Translations under genes and position numbers: made by a program
Part shown: positions 38,389-48,753 of the stretch, in pieces
Layout of the letters: every line of letters starts with the position of its first letter
Position numbering within the stretch: the first letter of the stretch is position 1
NCBI RefSeq assembly: GCF_007830545.1
Contig: NZ_VLLF01000013.1
Location: 1 to 64,000, forward strand
Length of the DNA: 64,000 nucleotides
Direction of reading: 5' to 3'
From: Roseibium hamelinense
Lineage (GTDB): Bacteria > Pseudomonadota > Alphaproteobacteria > Rhizobiales > Stappiaceae
Notes under the pieces: generated by a model
Database searches by the model: none
What the model was told of the DNA's origin: nothing
Seen by the model: only the letters and a program-made list of their open reading frames with translations

Positions 38389-38925
38389 CGCCGTCCGTTC
38401 CGCGCCCCGCCTCCAACCAAGGAAGGTCCGCGCACCAACCAAGAAATTCGCGTCCGCGAAGTCCAGTTGATCGACCACGAAGGTTCCAATCGCGGAGTCA
38501 TCCCGACCGAAGAAGCTCTCGATATTGCGATGGAAGCTGGCTTGGATCTCGTTGAGATTCAACCGAATGCCCAGCCGCCGGTTTGTAAGATCCTGGACTA
38601 CGGACGCTACAAGTATCAAGCGCAAAAGAAAGCTGCGGAAACCCGCAAAAAACAGAAAACCGTTGAGATCAAAGAGATCAAGATGCGGCCGAATATCGAC
38701 ACCCATGATTATGAGGTGAAGATGCGGAATATGCAGCGTTTCTTCAATGACGGCGACAAGGTCAAGGTGACCCTAAGGTTCCGCGGTCGCGAAATGGCAC
38801 ACCAGGACCTTGGAATGAAACTCCTCAATAAGGTTCGTGAGGAAACCGAAGAAATCGCTAAGGTTGAGTCTTCTCCGAAACTCGAAGGGCGCCAGATGGT
38901 TATGGTGCTTGCGCCACTCAAGTAG
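38386..38925 (+). CDS. infC: Translation initiation factor IF-3 (AUU start)
   Basis: A 179-residue factor that binds the 30S subunit, keeps subunits apart and checks the initiator tRNA-start codon pair. Reading from ATT 38386 gives (M)[21 protein letters not shown], the usual alphaproteobacterial N-terminus. The N-domain ([21 protein letters not shown]), the lysine-rich linker and the C-domain ([15 protein letters not shown]) follow at normal lengths. A strong terminator stands right after the stop, and rpmI and rplT do not follow, so the gene is monocistronic. Confidence 0.96.
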   Translation: MRRPFRAPPPTKEGPRTNQEIRVREVQLIDHEGSNRGVIPTEEALDIAMEAGLDLVEIQPNAQPPVCKILDYGRYKYQAQKKAAETRKKQKTVEIKEIKMRPNIDTHDYEVKMRNMQRFFNDGDKVKVTLRFRGREMAHQDLGMKLLNKVREETEEIAKVESSPKLEGRQMVMVLAPLK

Positions 38926-38950
38926 CACAGTGAGTTGACCACTGAACGAA

Positions 38951-38977
38951 AAAGCCCCGCATATGCGGGGCTTTTTT
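38951..38977 (+). terminator. Rho-independent terminator of infC, bidirectional
   Basis: A 10-bp stem AAAGCCCCGC/GCGGGGCTTT (38951-38960 and 38965-38974) with an ATAT loop is followed by T residues to 38977. On the minus strand the same hairpin is followed by TTTTTCG, so it can also end the convergent Gfo/Idh/MocA transcript. Confidence 0.95.
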
Positions 38978-39000
38978 ATTCGGGTCTTCCGCTGCGCGTT

Positions 39001-40023
39001 TCACCGTACAGTTTGCCCGATCTCAACCCAGCCGCCCACGCGCTCAGACTCGAACAGCGCGTCGAGGATTTTCATGTTCTGAACCGCATCTTCCGGTCCA
39101 TATGGCAGAGTGTCTTGCTTGAGCACAGCGCGACCGAAGACGTCAATCATTTCGGCATACTGATCGAAGATGCCGATGCCCTCTGGCTGTGCCGACGCGT
39201 CGCCCAGCGCAGTGCCCTCATCCAATTTCAGAGATACCGGCTCTGTCTGCGGCGCGTTGAAGGGAACCGGGATTTCAAGACGTTGCGTCGTGCCAAAAAG
39301 ATGGAGCCGCTGGTAAGGCACAAGCTGAGTTGAAACTGTGAATTCAAGCCTCCGCCCTGCGCCAAAGTCGATCAATGCACTCGTGAGCCGATCCGTGCCG
39401 AATTCCGGATCGCGGTCCGCCAGCGTAAGGACACCCACCGGTTCACACTCAAAAAAATATCGACCGGCAACCAATGGATAACATCCGATATCCATTAGTG
39501 CACCTCCGCCGATGTCTGCTTTGTTGCGGATATTGCCAGGGTCTGCATTGAAATAACTGAAAAAACCCTGGATCACTTTAAGTTCGCCCAGCGCACCCGA
39601 CCGCACAATTTCCCGAGCCCGGATCCACTGCGGATGCGCGCGCACCATAAACCCTTCCGAAACATGCTGTCCCTTCGGCAGGTCCAGAAGTTGGGCCGCC
39701 TCCTCCGCATTCAACGCAATCGGCTTTTCACAAAGAACATGTTTTCCGGCACGCACTGCCGCCAGTGTCATGGGTATATGCATGTGATTGGGCAACGGAT
39801 TATAAATCGCATCAATATCGGTGTCGGCCAACAAGTCTTCGTAGGACTCGTAAGCCCGCTCAATTCCAAGCTCGTTTGCCGCTTTTTGGGCCGATTCCCG
39901 GTTTCGAGACGCAATAGCCAATGGCACCCCCGTGCGGGACCTCTGTATACCAGGAACCACTTTCGTCCGACCAATCTTTGCTGTCGAAAGAATGCCCCAG
40001 CGGACAGAATTGGCCTGGCTCAT
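39001..40023 (-). CDS. Gfo/Idh/MocA family oxidoreductase
   Basis: A 340-residue NAD(P)-dependent dehydrogenase. The Rossmann domain starts VRWGILSTAKIGRTKVVPGI and has the family motif CEKPIALN near residue 95. The alpha/beta C-terminal domain contains GGGALMDIGCYPL. Members act on sugars, inositols or dihydrodiols, and the substrate is not evident here. ATG 40023 follows AAGGGAG. The ppk2 terminator stands immediately upstream of this ribosome binding site, so the promoter is either within ppk2 or read-through is used. Confidence 0.92.
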   Translation of the reverse strand: MSQANSVRWGILSTAKIGRTKVVPGIQRSRTGVPLAIASRNRESAQKAANELGIERAYESYEDLLADTDIDAIYNPLPNHMHIPMTLAAVRAGKHVLCEKPIALNAEEAAQLLDLPKGQHVSEGFMVRAHPQWIRAREIVRSGALGELKVIQGFFSYFNADPGNIRNKADIGGGALMDIGCYPLVAGRYFFECEPVGVLTLADRDPEFGTDRLTSALIDFGAGRRLEFTVSTQLVPYQRLHLFGTTQRLEIPVPFNAPQTEPVSLKLDEGTALGDASAQPEGIGIFDQYAEMIDVFGRAVLKQDTLPYGPEDAVQNMKILDALFESERVGGWVEIGQTVR

Positions 40024-40036
40024 CAAAGTCTCCCTT

Positions 40037-40068
40037 AAAAAAAACCTGCACGGCTCATCCGTGCAGGT
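40037..40068 (-). terminator. Rho-independent terminator of ppk2
   Basis: A 10-bp stem ACCTGCACGG/CCGTGCAGGT (40044-40053 and 40059-40068) with a 5-nt loop is followed on the minus strand by eight T residues (40044-40037). The T tract ends directly at the AAGGGAG ribosome binding site of the next gene. Confidence 0.93.
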
Positions 40069-40121
40069 CAACTCATGACAAGGGTCAACCTGGCTTGCAA
40101 GACGTGTTCAGAGCCAAAAGC

Positions 40122-41033
40122 CTAATATTTTTTAGGCACGTAGAGATGCTCTGGCAGCACTTTGCGTTCGTAATCGGGATTGAACACACGATCCGGCAAG
40201 GTAATCGGCTCGTGTGCAATTTCATGATATGGAAGCATGGACAGGAAGTGACTGATACAGTTCAGGCGGGCCTGTTTTTTGTCATTGCCTTCAACAATAA
40301 ACCATGGTGCTTCGGGGATATTTGTACGCTCGAATGTCGCTTCCTTTGCCTTGGTATAGTCTTCCCAACGCACCCGGGACTCAAGATCCATGGGAGACAG
40401 CTTCCACTGCTTCAAAGGGTCGTGGATCCTCATGAGGAAGCGCAATTGCTGCTCCTCATCGGTGATCGAAAACCAATACTTAATCAGTCTGATGCCAGAG
40501 CGCACGAGCATACGTTCAAATTCAGGCACGTCGTTGAAAAACTGATCCACCTGATCTTCGCTGGCAAACCCCATCACGCGCTCGACACCGGAGCGGTTGT
40601 ACCAGGATCGGTCGAACAGAACGATCTCACCAGCTGCCGGCAGATGAGGCACGTAGCGCTGAAAATACCATTGGGTCTTTTCACGCTCAGTTGGCGCCGG
40701 CAGGGCGACCACCCGGCAAACGCGGGGGTTTAGCCGCTGGGTGATCCGTTTGATCACACCGCCCTTGCCGGCAGCATCGCGGCCTTCAAAGATGACGACT
40801 ACCTTTTCGCCGGTATGCTGAACCCAGTCCTGAAGCTTCACAAGCTCTGCCTGCAATCTCAGCAATTCGTGAAAATAGAAATTCCGGTCGAGAGGTGACT
40901 TGTGTTTCTTGTCGGAAATGAACGCCAGATCTTTGGCGATCAGATTGTCGTCGATCTCCATTTCCAATTCTTCGTCAAGGCTATCAGCCCACTCTGCCTC
41001 GACCCATGTTTTGGCAGTTTGATCGTCGCTCAT
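40122..41033 (-). CDS. ppk2: Polyphosphate kinase 2
   Basis: A 303-residue PPK2-family enzyme that moves phosphate between polyphosphate and nucleotides, usually phosphorylating GDP or ADP. It has Walker A FEGRDAAGKGGVIKRI and the lid and Walker B parts LFDRSWYNRSGVERVMGF. The length and the N-terminal extension of about 70 acidic residues fit class I PPK2. Two ATG codons lie close together; ATG 41033 has GAAGGA 7 nt upstream and is preferred to 41039. It has its own terminator. Confidence 0.94.
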   Translation of the reverse strand: MSDDQTAKTWVEAEWADSLDEELEMEIDDNLIAKDLAFISDKKHKSPLDRNFYFHELLRLQAELVKLQDWVQHTGEKVVVIFEGRDAAGKGGVIKRITQRLNPRVCRVVALPAPTEREKTQWYFQRYVPHLPAAGEIVLFDRSWYNRSGVERVMGFASEDQVDQFFNDVPEFERMLVRSGIRLIKYWFSITDEEQQLRFLMRIHDPLKQWKLSPMDLESRVRWEDYTKAKEATFERTNIPEAPWFIVEGNDKKQARLNCISHFLSMLPYHEIAHEPITLPDRVFNPDYERKVLPEHLYVPKKY

Positions 41034-41167
41034 CTTCATGTCCTTCAAAAATCCACGAAACGTATCGCTACTGTGAAGCTGGTTACCATGTAGCTTTTTT
41101 GACAATTTTCCAACCATGAGCAATTGGATGCCGCTCTGGCTGACATGACATGAACATTCCGGTTGAA

Positions 41168-41185
41168 AATGAATGATCGTTCATT
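41168..41185. promoter_or_regulatory. Palindromic operator, probably for the TetR regulator
   Basis: AATGAATGATCGTTCATT is an 18-bp near-perfect inverted repeat (AATGAA-N6-TTCATT) lying 25 nt before the TTG start of the TetR-family gene. Position and symmetry fit an autoregulatory TetR operator that would also control the downstream liu genes. No binding data are implied. Confidence 0.65.
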
Positions 41186-41209
41186 TATTTTTGCAAGCGG
41201 AGGACCGAC

Positions 41210-41842
41210 TTGGATATTTCACCGGACAACAGAACACATCGGACAAAAGGCTCTGAAACGGCAGCACGTGTGCGCGGCGCAGCGCTACGGCTGTTTGCCC
41301 AGAACGGCTACGCAGCCGTGTCCATGCGTGAAATCGCAAATGAAGTAGGTGTCCGGCCCGGCGCGCTCTACAATCATTTTTCGACGAAGCAAGACCTGCT
41401 GAAGCATCTGATGCTGTCGCATATGGCAGCGCTGATGGAAGCTTGGCATCACCAACTTGGCAATCCATCCGCAAGCGACCCGCTGGATACCTTTGTCCGC
41501 TTCCATATCCGCTATCACCTCGACCGGGCAGACGAAGTTTTTATCTCCTACATGGAGCTTCGAAACCTTGAGCCGCAGAACTTCAAACAGGTGGAAACCG
41601 AACGGCGGAAGTATGAAGCCATACTCACCGGTATTTTGGAGGCCGGTTCCAAAGCCGGAGTTTATGCCGTCGAAGACGCGAAGGTCACGACGCGGGCGAT
41701 CATCGCCATGCTGACCGCCATCCCGTCCTGGTATCGGGATAATGGCGCACTGAGCCGCCAGCAAATTGAAGACCTTTATTCCACGATGGTGCGCAAGTCC
41801 GTCGCACCAGGCCTGCCTTACGAACCCCGGGAGAACGGATGA
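41210..41842 (+). CDS. TetR family transcriptional regulator of the liu operon
   Basis: A 210-residue repressor-type regulator. The N-terminal helix-turn-helix ([19 protein letters not shown], then [17 protein letters not shown]) is standard TetR. The C-terminal domain is for ligand binding and dimerisation. The start is TTG 41210, with a strong CGGAGGA 5 nt upstream, so the rare start is credible. It ends 1 nt before liuB, so it is cotranscribed with the pathway it presumably controls. The ligand is probably an acyl-CoA intermediate, by inference. Confidence 0.9.
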   Translation: MDISPDNRTHRTKGSETAARVRGAALRLFAQNGYAAVSMREIANEVGVRPGALYNHFSTKQDLLKHLMLSHMAALMEAWHHQLGNPSASDPLDTFVRFHIRYHLDRADEVFISYMELRNLEPQNFKQVETERRKYEAILTGILEAGSKAGVYAVEDAKVTTRAIIAMLTAIPSWYRDNGALSRQQIEDLYSTMVRKSVAPGLPYEPRENG

Positions 41843-41843
41843 C

Positions 41844-43451
<1,608 letters not shown>

Positions 43452-43461
43452 GGAGTAGAAC

Positions 43462-45456
43462 ATGTTCAAAAAGATCCTCATCGCCAATCGCGGCGAAATC
43501 GCCTGCCGGGTCATGGAAACCGCGCAAAAGCTTGGCATAAGGACGGTGGCAATCTATTCCGACGCGGATGCTGGCGCGAAGCATGTTGCCATGGCTGACG
43601 AAGCTTTTCGCGTCGGCCCTTCCCCCGTATCGGAAAGCTATCTGAAAACCGATCGAATTATCGAGGCCTGTAAAATCAGTGGGGCCGAAGCTGTTCATCC
43701 GGGCTATGGATTTCTATCCGAAAACCCGGAGTTTGTTGAAGCGCTGGAAAAGGCTGGCATTGCGTTCATTGGCCCGAGCGCAAACTCAATCCGAGCGATG
43801 GGTTTGAAGGATGCCGCGAAGGCCTTGATGGAAAAAGCTGGTGTCCCTGTTGTCCCCGGCTATCACGGAGACAATCAAGACCCGGCATTTTTGAAAGAAC
43901 AGGCCGCTGCCATCGGTTATCCGGTCCTGATCAAGGCCCGCGCCGGCGGCGGCGGCAAAGGCATGAGACGCGTGGATGCCGCCGAGGACTTTGACGACGC
44001 CCTGCAAGGCGCTCAACGTGAGGGCGAAGCCAGCTTCGGCGACGGCCGTGTGTTGATTGAAAAATACCTCACAAAACCACGGCACATCGAAATCCAGGTT
44101 TTCGGCGACACTCATGGCAATGCCGTTCACCTGTTCGAGCGCGATTGCTCGCTCCAACGCCGGCATCAGAAAGTTATTGAAGAAGCGCCTGCGCCAGGCA
44201 TGCCGGAAGCCATGCGCCAGACCATGGGCGAGGCCGCAGTCAAGGCCGCAAAAGCAATCGATTACTCCGGCGCCGGAACCATCGAGTTCATAGCGGACGT
44301 TTCAGAAGGGCTCCGTGCCGACCGTTTCTATTTGATGGAAATGAACACCCGCCTTCAGGTGGAACACCCTGTCACCGAACTCATCACAGGTGTGGATCTT
44401 GTTGCGTGGCAGCTGCTCGTCGCGGCGGGTAAGCCGCTTCCAAAAACCCAGGCGGACCTTTCATTCAATGGCTGGGCATTTGAAGCCCGTCTTTACGCGG
44501 AGGATGTGCCGAAGGGATTCCTGCCGGCCATAGGCACGCTTTCGCATCTGCACCTGCCGGAAGACACCGCACGCGTCGACAGCGGAGTACGTCCGGGCGA
44601 CAGTATCAGCCCGTATTATGATCCGATGATCGCGAAAATCATCGTTCATGGACCAACCCGTGAGGCGGCCCTTGGAAAGCTGCTGGCCAGTCTCGAGAAG
44701 ACCGAGGTTGCCGGTTGCGTCACCAATGCCGGCTTCCTGGCAGCCCTGTGCCGGCATACTGGGTTTTCGAATGGCGATGTCGATACGGGTCTAATCGACC
44801 GTGACCTCGACAACCTGGTTGCCGAACCCGAACTTCCCGAAGATGGCATTGCGCTGGCAGCCATTACGGCGCTTGGCCTAACCGAAGAAGCTAACGGAAA
44901 TGATCCTTTCGAAACGTTGAAGGGCTGGCGGATCTGGAGTGCCTCACGGCAATTTGCTTATTTGGAGATCGATGAGGAGCGCTTGGACATCGAAGTCCAT
45001 GTACGCGGCAAGAACCACTTCGATGTTCATCTTCGAAGCGGACAGGCTCGCTATAACATCATCAGCATGGATGGTGCGCGCATCGTGTATGAACGAGACG
45101 GCCACCGGGCCTCAGGAGCCGTCGTTCTGTCTCAAAATACCGTCACCGTCTTTACCGGTGGTCATGCTTTTGAAATTGGCCTCCCGGACCGGCTTAGTTC
45201 TGATGATGACGCAGCTGGCGCCGGGGATCAGCTGATTGCCCCGATGCCTGGTCTAGTAAAGGTCCTGAACGGGGAACCGGGAAAGAACGTTTCGAAAGGC
45301 GATGTGCTTGTCGTTCTGGAAGCCATGAAAATGGAACACACCCTGCGGGCGCCGCGCGATGGTGTCATTGGAGAGACGCTTGTAAAGGCTGGCGAGCAAG
45401 TAACGGATGGCACCGTGCTGTTGACTCTTGCGGAGGAAGGCGATGCGGCTGCCTGA
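43462..45456 (+). CDS. liuD: 3-methylcrotonyl-CoA carboxylase alpha subunit (biotin carboxylase/BCCP)
   Basis: A 664-residue subunit. The biotin carboxylase domain has the ATP-grasp loop AGGGGKGMRRV, RDCSLQRRHQKVIEE and EMNTRLQVEHPVTE. A linking domain follows, and the C-terminal biotinyl domain has EAMKMEH with the biotinylated Lys at about residue 623. It pairs with liuB to form the alpha6-beta6 type enzyme known for this family. GAGGAG precedes the ATG. Its end overlaps the following acyl-CoA synthetase gene by 14 nt. Confidence 0.95.
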   Translation: MFKKILIANRGEIACRVMETAQKLGIRTVAIYSDADAGAKHVAMADEAFRVGPSPVSESYLKTDRIIEACKISGAEAVHPGYGFLSENPEFVEALEKAGIAFIGPSANSIRAMGLKDAAKALMEKAGVPVVPGYHGDNQDPAFLKEQAAAIGYPVLIKARAGGGGKGMRRVDAAEDFDDALQGAQREGEASFGDGRVLIEKYLTKPRHIEIQVFGDTHGNAVHLFERDCSLQRRHQKVIEEAPAPGMPEAMRQTMGEAAVKAAKAIDYSGAGTIEFIADVSEGLRADRFYLMEMNTRLQVEHPVTELITGVDLVAWQLLVAAGKPLPKTQADLSFNGWAFEARLYAEDVPKGFLPAIGTLSHLHLPEDTARVDSGVRPGDSISPYYDPMIAKIIVHGPTREAALGKLLASLEKTEVAGCVTNAGFLAALCRHTGFSNGDVDTGLIDRDLDNLVAEPELPEDGIALAAITALGLTEEANGNDPFETLKGWRIWSASRQFAYLEIDEERLDIEVHVRGKNHFDVHLRSGQARYNIISMDGARIVYERDGHRASGAVVLSQNTVTVFTGGHAFEIGLPDRLSSDDDAAGAGDQLIAPMPGLVKVLNGEPGKNVSKGDVLVVLEAMKMEHTLRAPRDGVIGETLVKAGEQVTDGTVLLTLAEEGDAAA

Positions 45457-47083
45457 GGCTTCGACATATGACGAGCTCCAGCAACGGTTCGACTGGCAGA
45501 TACCGGAACGTTTTAATATCGGCGTGGCAATCTGCGACGACTGGGCAAAGAAAGCACCGGATCGCGAAGCACTGATTTACGCCGAACAGGACGGTCCGGC
45601 CACAGTCTACACCTATGGTGACTTGCAGCGTTTATCGAACCAGCTTGCAAATCTTCTGCAAAGCCGGGGGGTTCAGCCCGGCGACCGGATTGGGGTTCTG
45701 CTGCCTCAGCGGCCGGAAACAGCCTTTGCCCATATCGCCGCCTTGAAGCTCGGGGCGATCACAATTCCGCTTTTCACGCTATTCGGCGACGAAGCCCTTG
45801 CTTATCGGCTCAAGGATTCGGGCACCAAAGCTGTGATCACTGACAATAGCGGCGCTGAAAAACTACGCCGGATCAGAAGCGAGCTGCCGCACCTCACCTC
45901 CGTCTTTACAGTAGAGGGTGATACGGCCGGCGCCGAAGATCTGATGACATGCCTTTTCGGTCACGAATCTGTCTTTGAGCCTTTCGACAGCGGGCCGGAT
46001 GATCCCGCCCTAATCATCTACACATCCGGAACCACAGGTCAGCCCAAGGGGGCTCTTCATGGCCACCGGGTGCTGCTTGGCCATCTGCCTGGAGTGGAGA
46101 TGAGCCACGACTTCCTTGGCCAGCCGGGCGACAAAATCTGGACCCCTGCAGACTGGGCCTGGATTGGCGGATTGCTCGATGTGTTGATGCCGGCACTTTA
46201 TCTCGGGGTCCCGGTTGTTGCCTGCCGGTTTAAGAAGTTTACAGCGGATGCGGCCTTCAAATTGCTGCATGATTACAAAATCCGGAACACGTTTCTCCCA
46301 CCAACAGCACTCAAGATGATGCGCCAGACCGACGCGTCTACAGACAGCTGGCAGCTGAATTTAAGGTCCGTTGCCTCTGGAGGTGAAACTCTTGGTGCCG
46401 AGCTGATTGAATGGGGCCAAAAAGTATTCGGTGTCACCATCAACGAGTTTTACGGTCAAACTGAATGCAACATGATCGTCTCCAGTTGCGCGGCAATCAT
46501 GCCGCCCCGGCCGGGGATTATGGGCCGGTCGGTGCCCGGCCATACCGTGGCAATTGTAGATGATAGCGGAACCCTTCTGCCCAACGGGGCCTTTGGCAAC
46601 ATTGCCGTGAAAAGCCCGGACCCGGTTATGTTCCTGAGTTATTGGAACAATCCGGAGGCAACTGCCAAAAAGTTTGCTGGCGATTGGCTGTTGACCGGGG
46701 ACACCGGGGTTCTGTCCAAGGACGGCTGGATCCGCTTCGTTGGCCGGGACGACGACGTCATTACCTCTTCCGGATACCGCATCGGGCCCGGCGAAATCGA
46801 AGACTGCCTTCTCAAACATCCCGCTGTTGCCATGGCCGGTGTTGTCGGCAAGCCGGACTCTCAGCGTACCGAAATCGTTAAGGCATTTATTGTGTTGAAA
46901 ACGGGCTTTGAACCAAGTGATGCGCTGGCCAATGAGATCGCGGAGTTCGTCAAAACCCGTCTGGCAGCACATGAGTATCCACGCGAAGTGGCTTTTGTAG
47001 ACTCGCTGCCAATGACCACGACGGGCAAAGTAATCCGCAAGGAGTTGCGAGCCCAGGCCGCCGCAGAAAGGAAAGACGGCTAA
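45443..47083 (+). CDS. AMP-dependent acyl-CoA synthetase
   Basis: A 546-residue ligase that activates a carboxylic acid to its CoA thioester through an acyl-adenylate. Visible motifs are the P-loop YTSGTTGQPKG, NEFYGQTECN, WLLTGDTGV and the C-terminal MTTTGKVIRKEL with the catalytic Lys. Lying inside a leucine/isovalerate operon, it may activate isovalerate, 3-methylcrotonate or acetoacetate. The sequence alone does not decide. It starts inside the end of liuD, with GGAGGA upstream, and directly abuts the HMG-CoA lyase gene. Confidence 0.88.
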   Translation: MRLPEASTYDELQQRFDWQIPERFNIGVAICDDWAKKAPDREALIYAEQDGPATVYTYGDLQRLSNQLANLLQSRGVQPGDRIGVLLPQRPETAFAHIAALKLGAITIPLFTLFGDEALAYRLKDSGTKAVITDNSGAEKLRRIRSELPHLTSVFTVEGDTAGAEDLMTCLFGHESVFEPFDSGPDDPALIIYTSGTTGQPKGALHGHRVLLGHLPGVEMSHDFLGQPGDKIWTPADWAWIGGLLDVLMPALYLGVPVVACRFKKFTADAAFKLLHDYKIRNTFLPPTALKMMRQTDASTDSWQLNLRSVASGGETLGAELIEWGQKVFGVTINEFYGQTECNMIVSSCAAIMPPRPGIMGRSVPGHTVAIVDDSGTLLPNGAFGNIAVKSPDPVMFLSYWNNPEATAKKFAGDWLLTGDTGVLSKDGWIRFVGRDDDVITSSGYRIGPGEIEDCLLKHPAVAMAGVVGKPDSQRTEIVKAFIVLKTGFEPSDALANEIAEFVKTRLAAHEYPREVAFVDSLPMTTTGKVIRKELRAQAAAERKDG

Positions 47084-47944
47084 ATGTCCGAATTTGTGAC
47101 CATATTCGAGATGGGGCCAAGAGATGGGCTGCAGAACGAGACGAATTTTGTTCCGACAGGACAGAAGATCGAATTGGTGGACCGGTTGTCGGGATGCGGC
47201 TTCCGAAAAATTGAAGTCACAAGTTTCGTGAGCCCCAAATGGGTTCCGCAAATGGCCGACGCGCAGGAAGTCATGGAAGGCATTTACCGCCATCCCGCAG
47301 TCACTTATTCGGTGCTAACACCCAACGTTAAAGGGTACGGCGCTGCGGTTCGCGTCTCTGCTGATGAGGTCGCAATTTTTGGGTCCGCCTCCGAAGGGTT
47401 TTCTCGTAAGAACATCAACTGCTCTGTTGCGGAAAGCATTGAACGCTTCAAGCCACTGATCGAAAAAGCGCAAAAGGATGCCATCCCGGTGCGTGGATAT
47501 GTCTCCTGTGTAACTGATTGCCCGTATGATGGCGCTACTTCACCGGCCAAGGTCGCTGAAGTGGCAAAAACACTTTTTGATCTTGGCTGCTACGAGATTT
47601 CGCTTGGTGACACGATTGGCGCCGGAACCCCCGAGACGATTGGCAAGATGCTGGATACTGTGTTGGGTGATCTGCCGGCAGAAAAGCTGGCCGGCCATTT
47701 TCATGACACGAAGGGCCGTGCGCTGGAAAACATTGAGATCAGCCTCGACAAGGGCCTACGGACGTTTGACAGCGCCGTAGGTGGTCTTGGCGGATGTCCT
47801 TATGCCCCAGGCGCAAAAGGTAACGTGGCAACCGAAGCCGTGGCGGCTTTGCTTTCAGACAAGGGATTTGAAACGGGGCTCGACATGGACAAGCTGAAAG
47901 ATGCTGCCGCCTTTGCACGGTCATTGAGGGGAGCAAGCGCATGA
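47084..47944 (+). CDS. liuE: Hydroxymethylglutaryl-CoA lyase
   Basis: A 286-residue enzyme that splits 3-hydroxy-3-methylglutaryl-CoA into acetyl-CoA and acetoacetate, the last step of leucine degradation. It has the N-terminal EMGPRDGLQNE, the metal-binding HFHDTKGRAL and the active-site loop GGLGGCPYAPGAKGN with its conserved Cys. It follows the synthetase without a gap and overlaps the next gene by 4 nt. Confidence 0.96.
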   Translation: MSEFVTIFEMGPRDGLQNETNFVPTGQKIELVDRLSGCGFRKIEVTSFVSPKWVPQMADAQEVMEGIYRHPAVTYSVLTPNVKGYGAAVRVSADEVAIFGSASEGFSRKNINCSVAESIERFKPLIEKAQKDAIPVRGYVSCVTDCPYDGATSPAKVAEVAKTLFDLGCYEISLGDTIGAGTPETIGKMLDTVLGDLPAEKLAGHFHDTKGRALENIEISLDKGLRTFDSAVGGLGGCPYAPGAKGNVATEAVAALLSDKGFETGLDMDKLKDAAAFARSLRGASA

Positions 47945-48753
47945 CGTTCGAAACCATTCACCTGGCTGTAGACAAGCGCGGTGTTGCGGCCCTGACCCTC
48001 AACCGTCCGGACAAACACAATGCTATGTCAGCCCAGATGATTGAAGAGCTCACCGCCGCAGCTTCATTCCTCGCCGAGGATGCATCCGTACGAGTTGTGA
48101 TCCTCACCGGCAGTGGAAAGAGCTTTTGTGCAGGTGGCGATCTTGGCTGGATGCGCGAACAATTTGTTGCGGATCGGGCGACACGGATGCACGAGGCCCG
48201 CAAGCTTGCCATGATGCTAAAAACGCTTAACGAGCTGCCGAAACCCCTCATCGGCAAGGTTCAAGGCCAGGCATTTGGCGGCGGGGTTGGATTGTTGAGT
48301 GTCTGCGACACCGTCGTAGCCGTCGATACCGCCAAATTTGGCCTGACGGAGGTTCGCCTCGGGCTGATCCCCGCGACGATCAGCCCCTATGTTCTAGCCA
48401 GAATGGGCGAAGGCAAGGCTCGACGCGTTTTCATGTCCGCTCGTGTTTTTGATGCGGCAGAAGCTCGGAACCTTGATCTTGTCGCGCGCGTGGTTCGCGC
48501 CGAAGAACTGGATGGTGCCGTAGAGGCAGAAACAGAACCGTATTTCGCAGCATCACCAGCGGCCGTTGCTGCCTCAAAACGCCTGGCCCGGTCGCTTGGT
48601 CCGCAGATCTCAAACGAAGTTATTGACAGCACGATTGAGCAGCTTGCCAACGCTTGGGAAACTGCGGACGCTAAGGAAGGTGTGTCCGCGTTTTTCGAAA
48701 AAAGAACGCCTGCTTGGACTGAGAGTGCCAATGCAAGCCAACAGGTAACTTAG
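47941..48753 (+). CDS. liuC: Methylglutaconyl-CoA hydratase (enoyl-CoA hydratase/isomerase family)
   Basis: A 270-residue crotonase-fold enzyme. The oxyanion-hole segments are FCAGGDLGWM and GQAFGGGVGLLSVCD, and a catalytic Glu lies in GLTEVRLGLIPATISP. Operon position between the carboxylase and lyase genes makes 3-methylglutaconyl-CoA the likely substrate. Its TAG stop overlaps the stop of the convergent membrane protein gene. Confidence 0.92.
   Translation: MTFETIHLAVDKRGVAALTLNRPDKHNAMSAQMIEELTAAASFLAEDASVRVVILTGSGKSFCAGGDLGWMREQFVADRATRMHEARKLAMMLKTLNELPKPLIGKVQGQAFGGGVGLLSVCDTVVAVDTAKFGLTEVRLGLIPATISPYVLARMGEGKARRVFMSARVFDAAEARNLDLVARVVRAEELDGAVEAETEPYFAASPAAVAASKRLARSLGPQISNEVIDSTIEQLANAWETADAKEGVSAFFEKRTPAWTESANASQQVT

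Noticed and set aside
38467-38925. infC starting at TTG 38467
   Set aside because: This start removes 27 residues of the conserved IF3 N-terminus. The ATT at 38386 with AGGAG upstream explains the gene fully.
46361-47293. A 310-codon open frame on the minus strand
   Set aside because: It is antisense to the acyl-CoA synthetase and HMG-CoA lyase genes, which have strong family motifs. No independent ribosome binding site or domain is visible.
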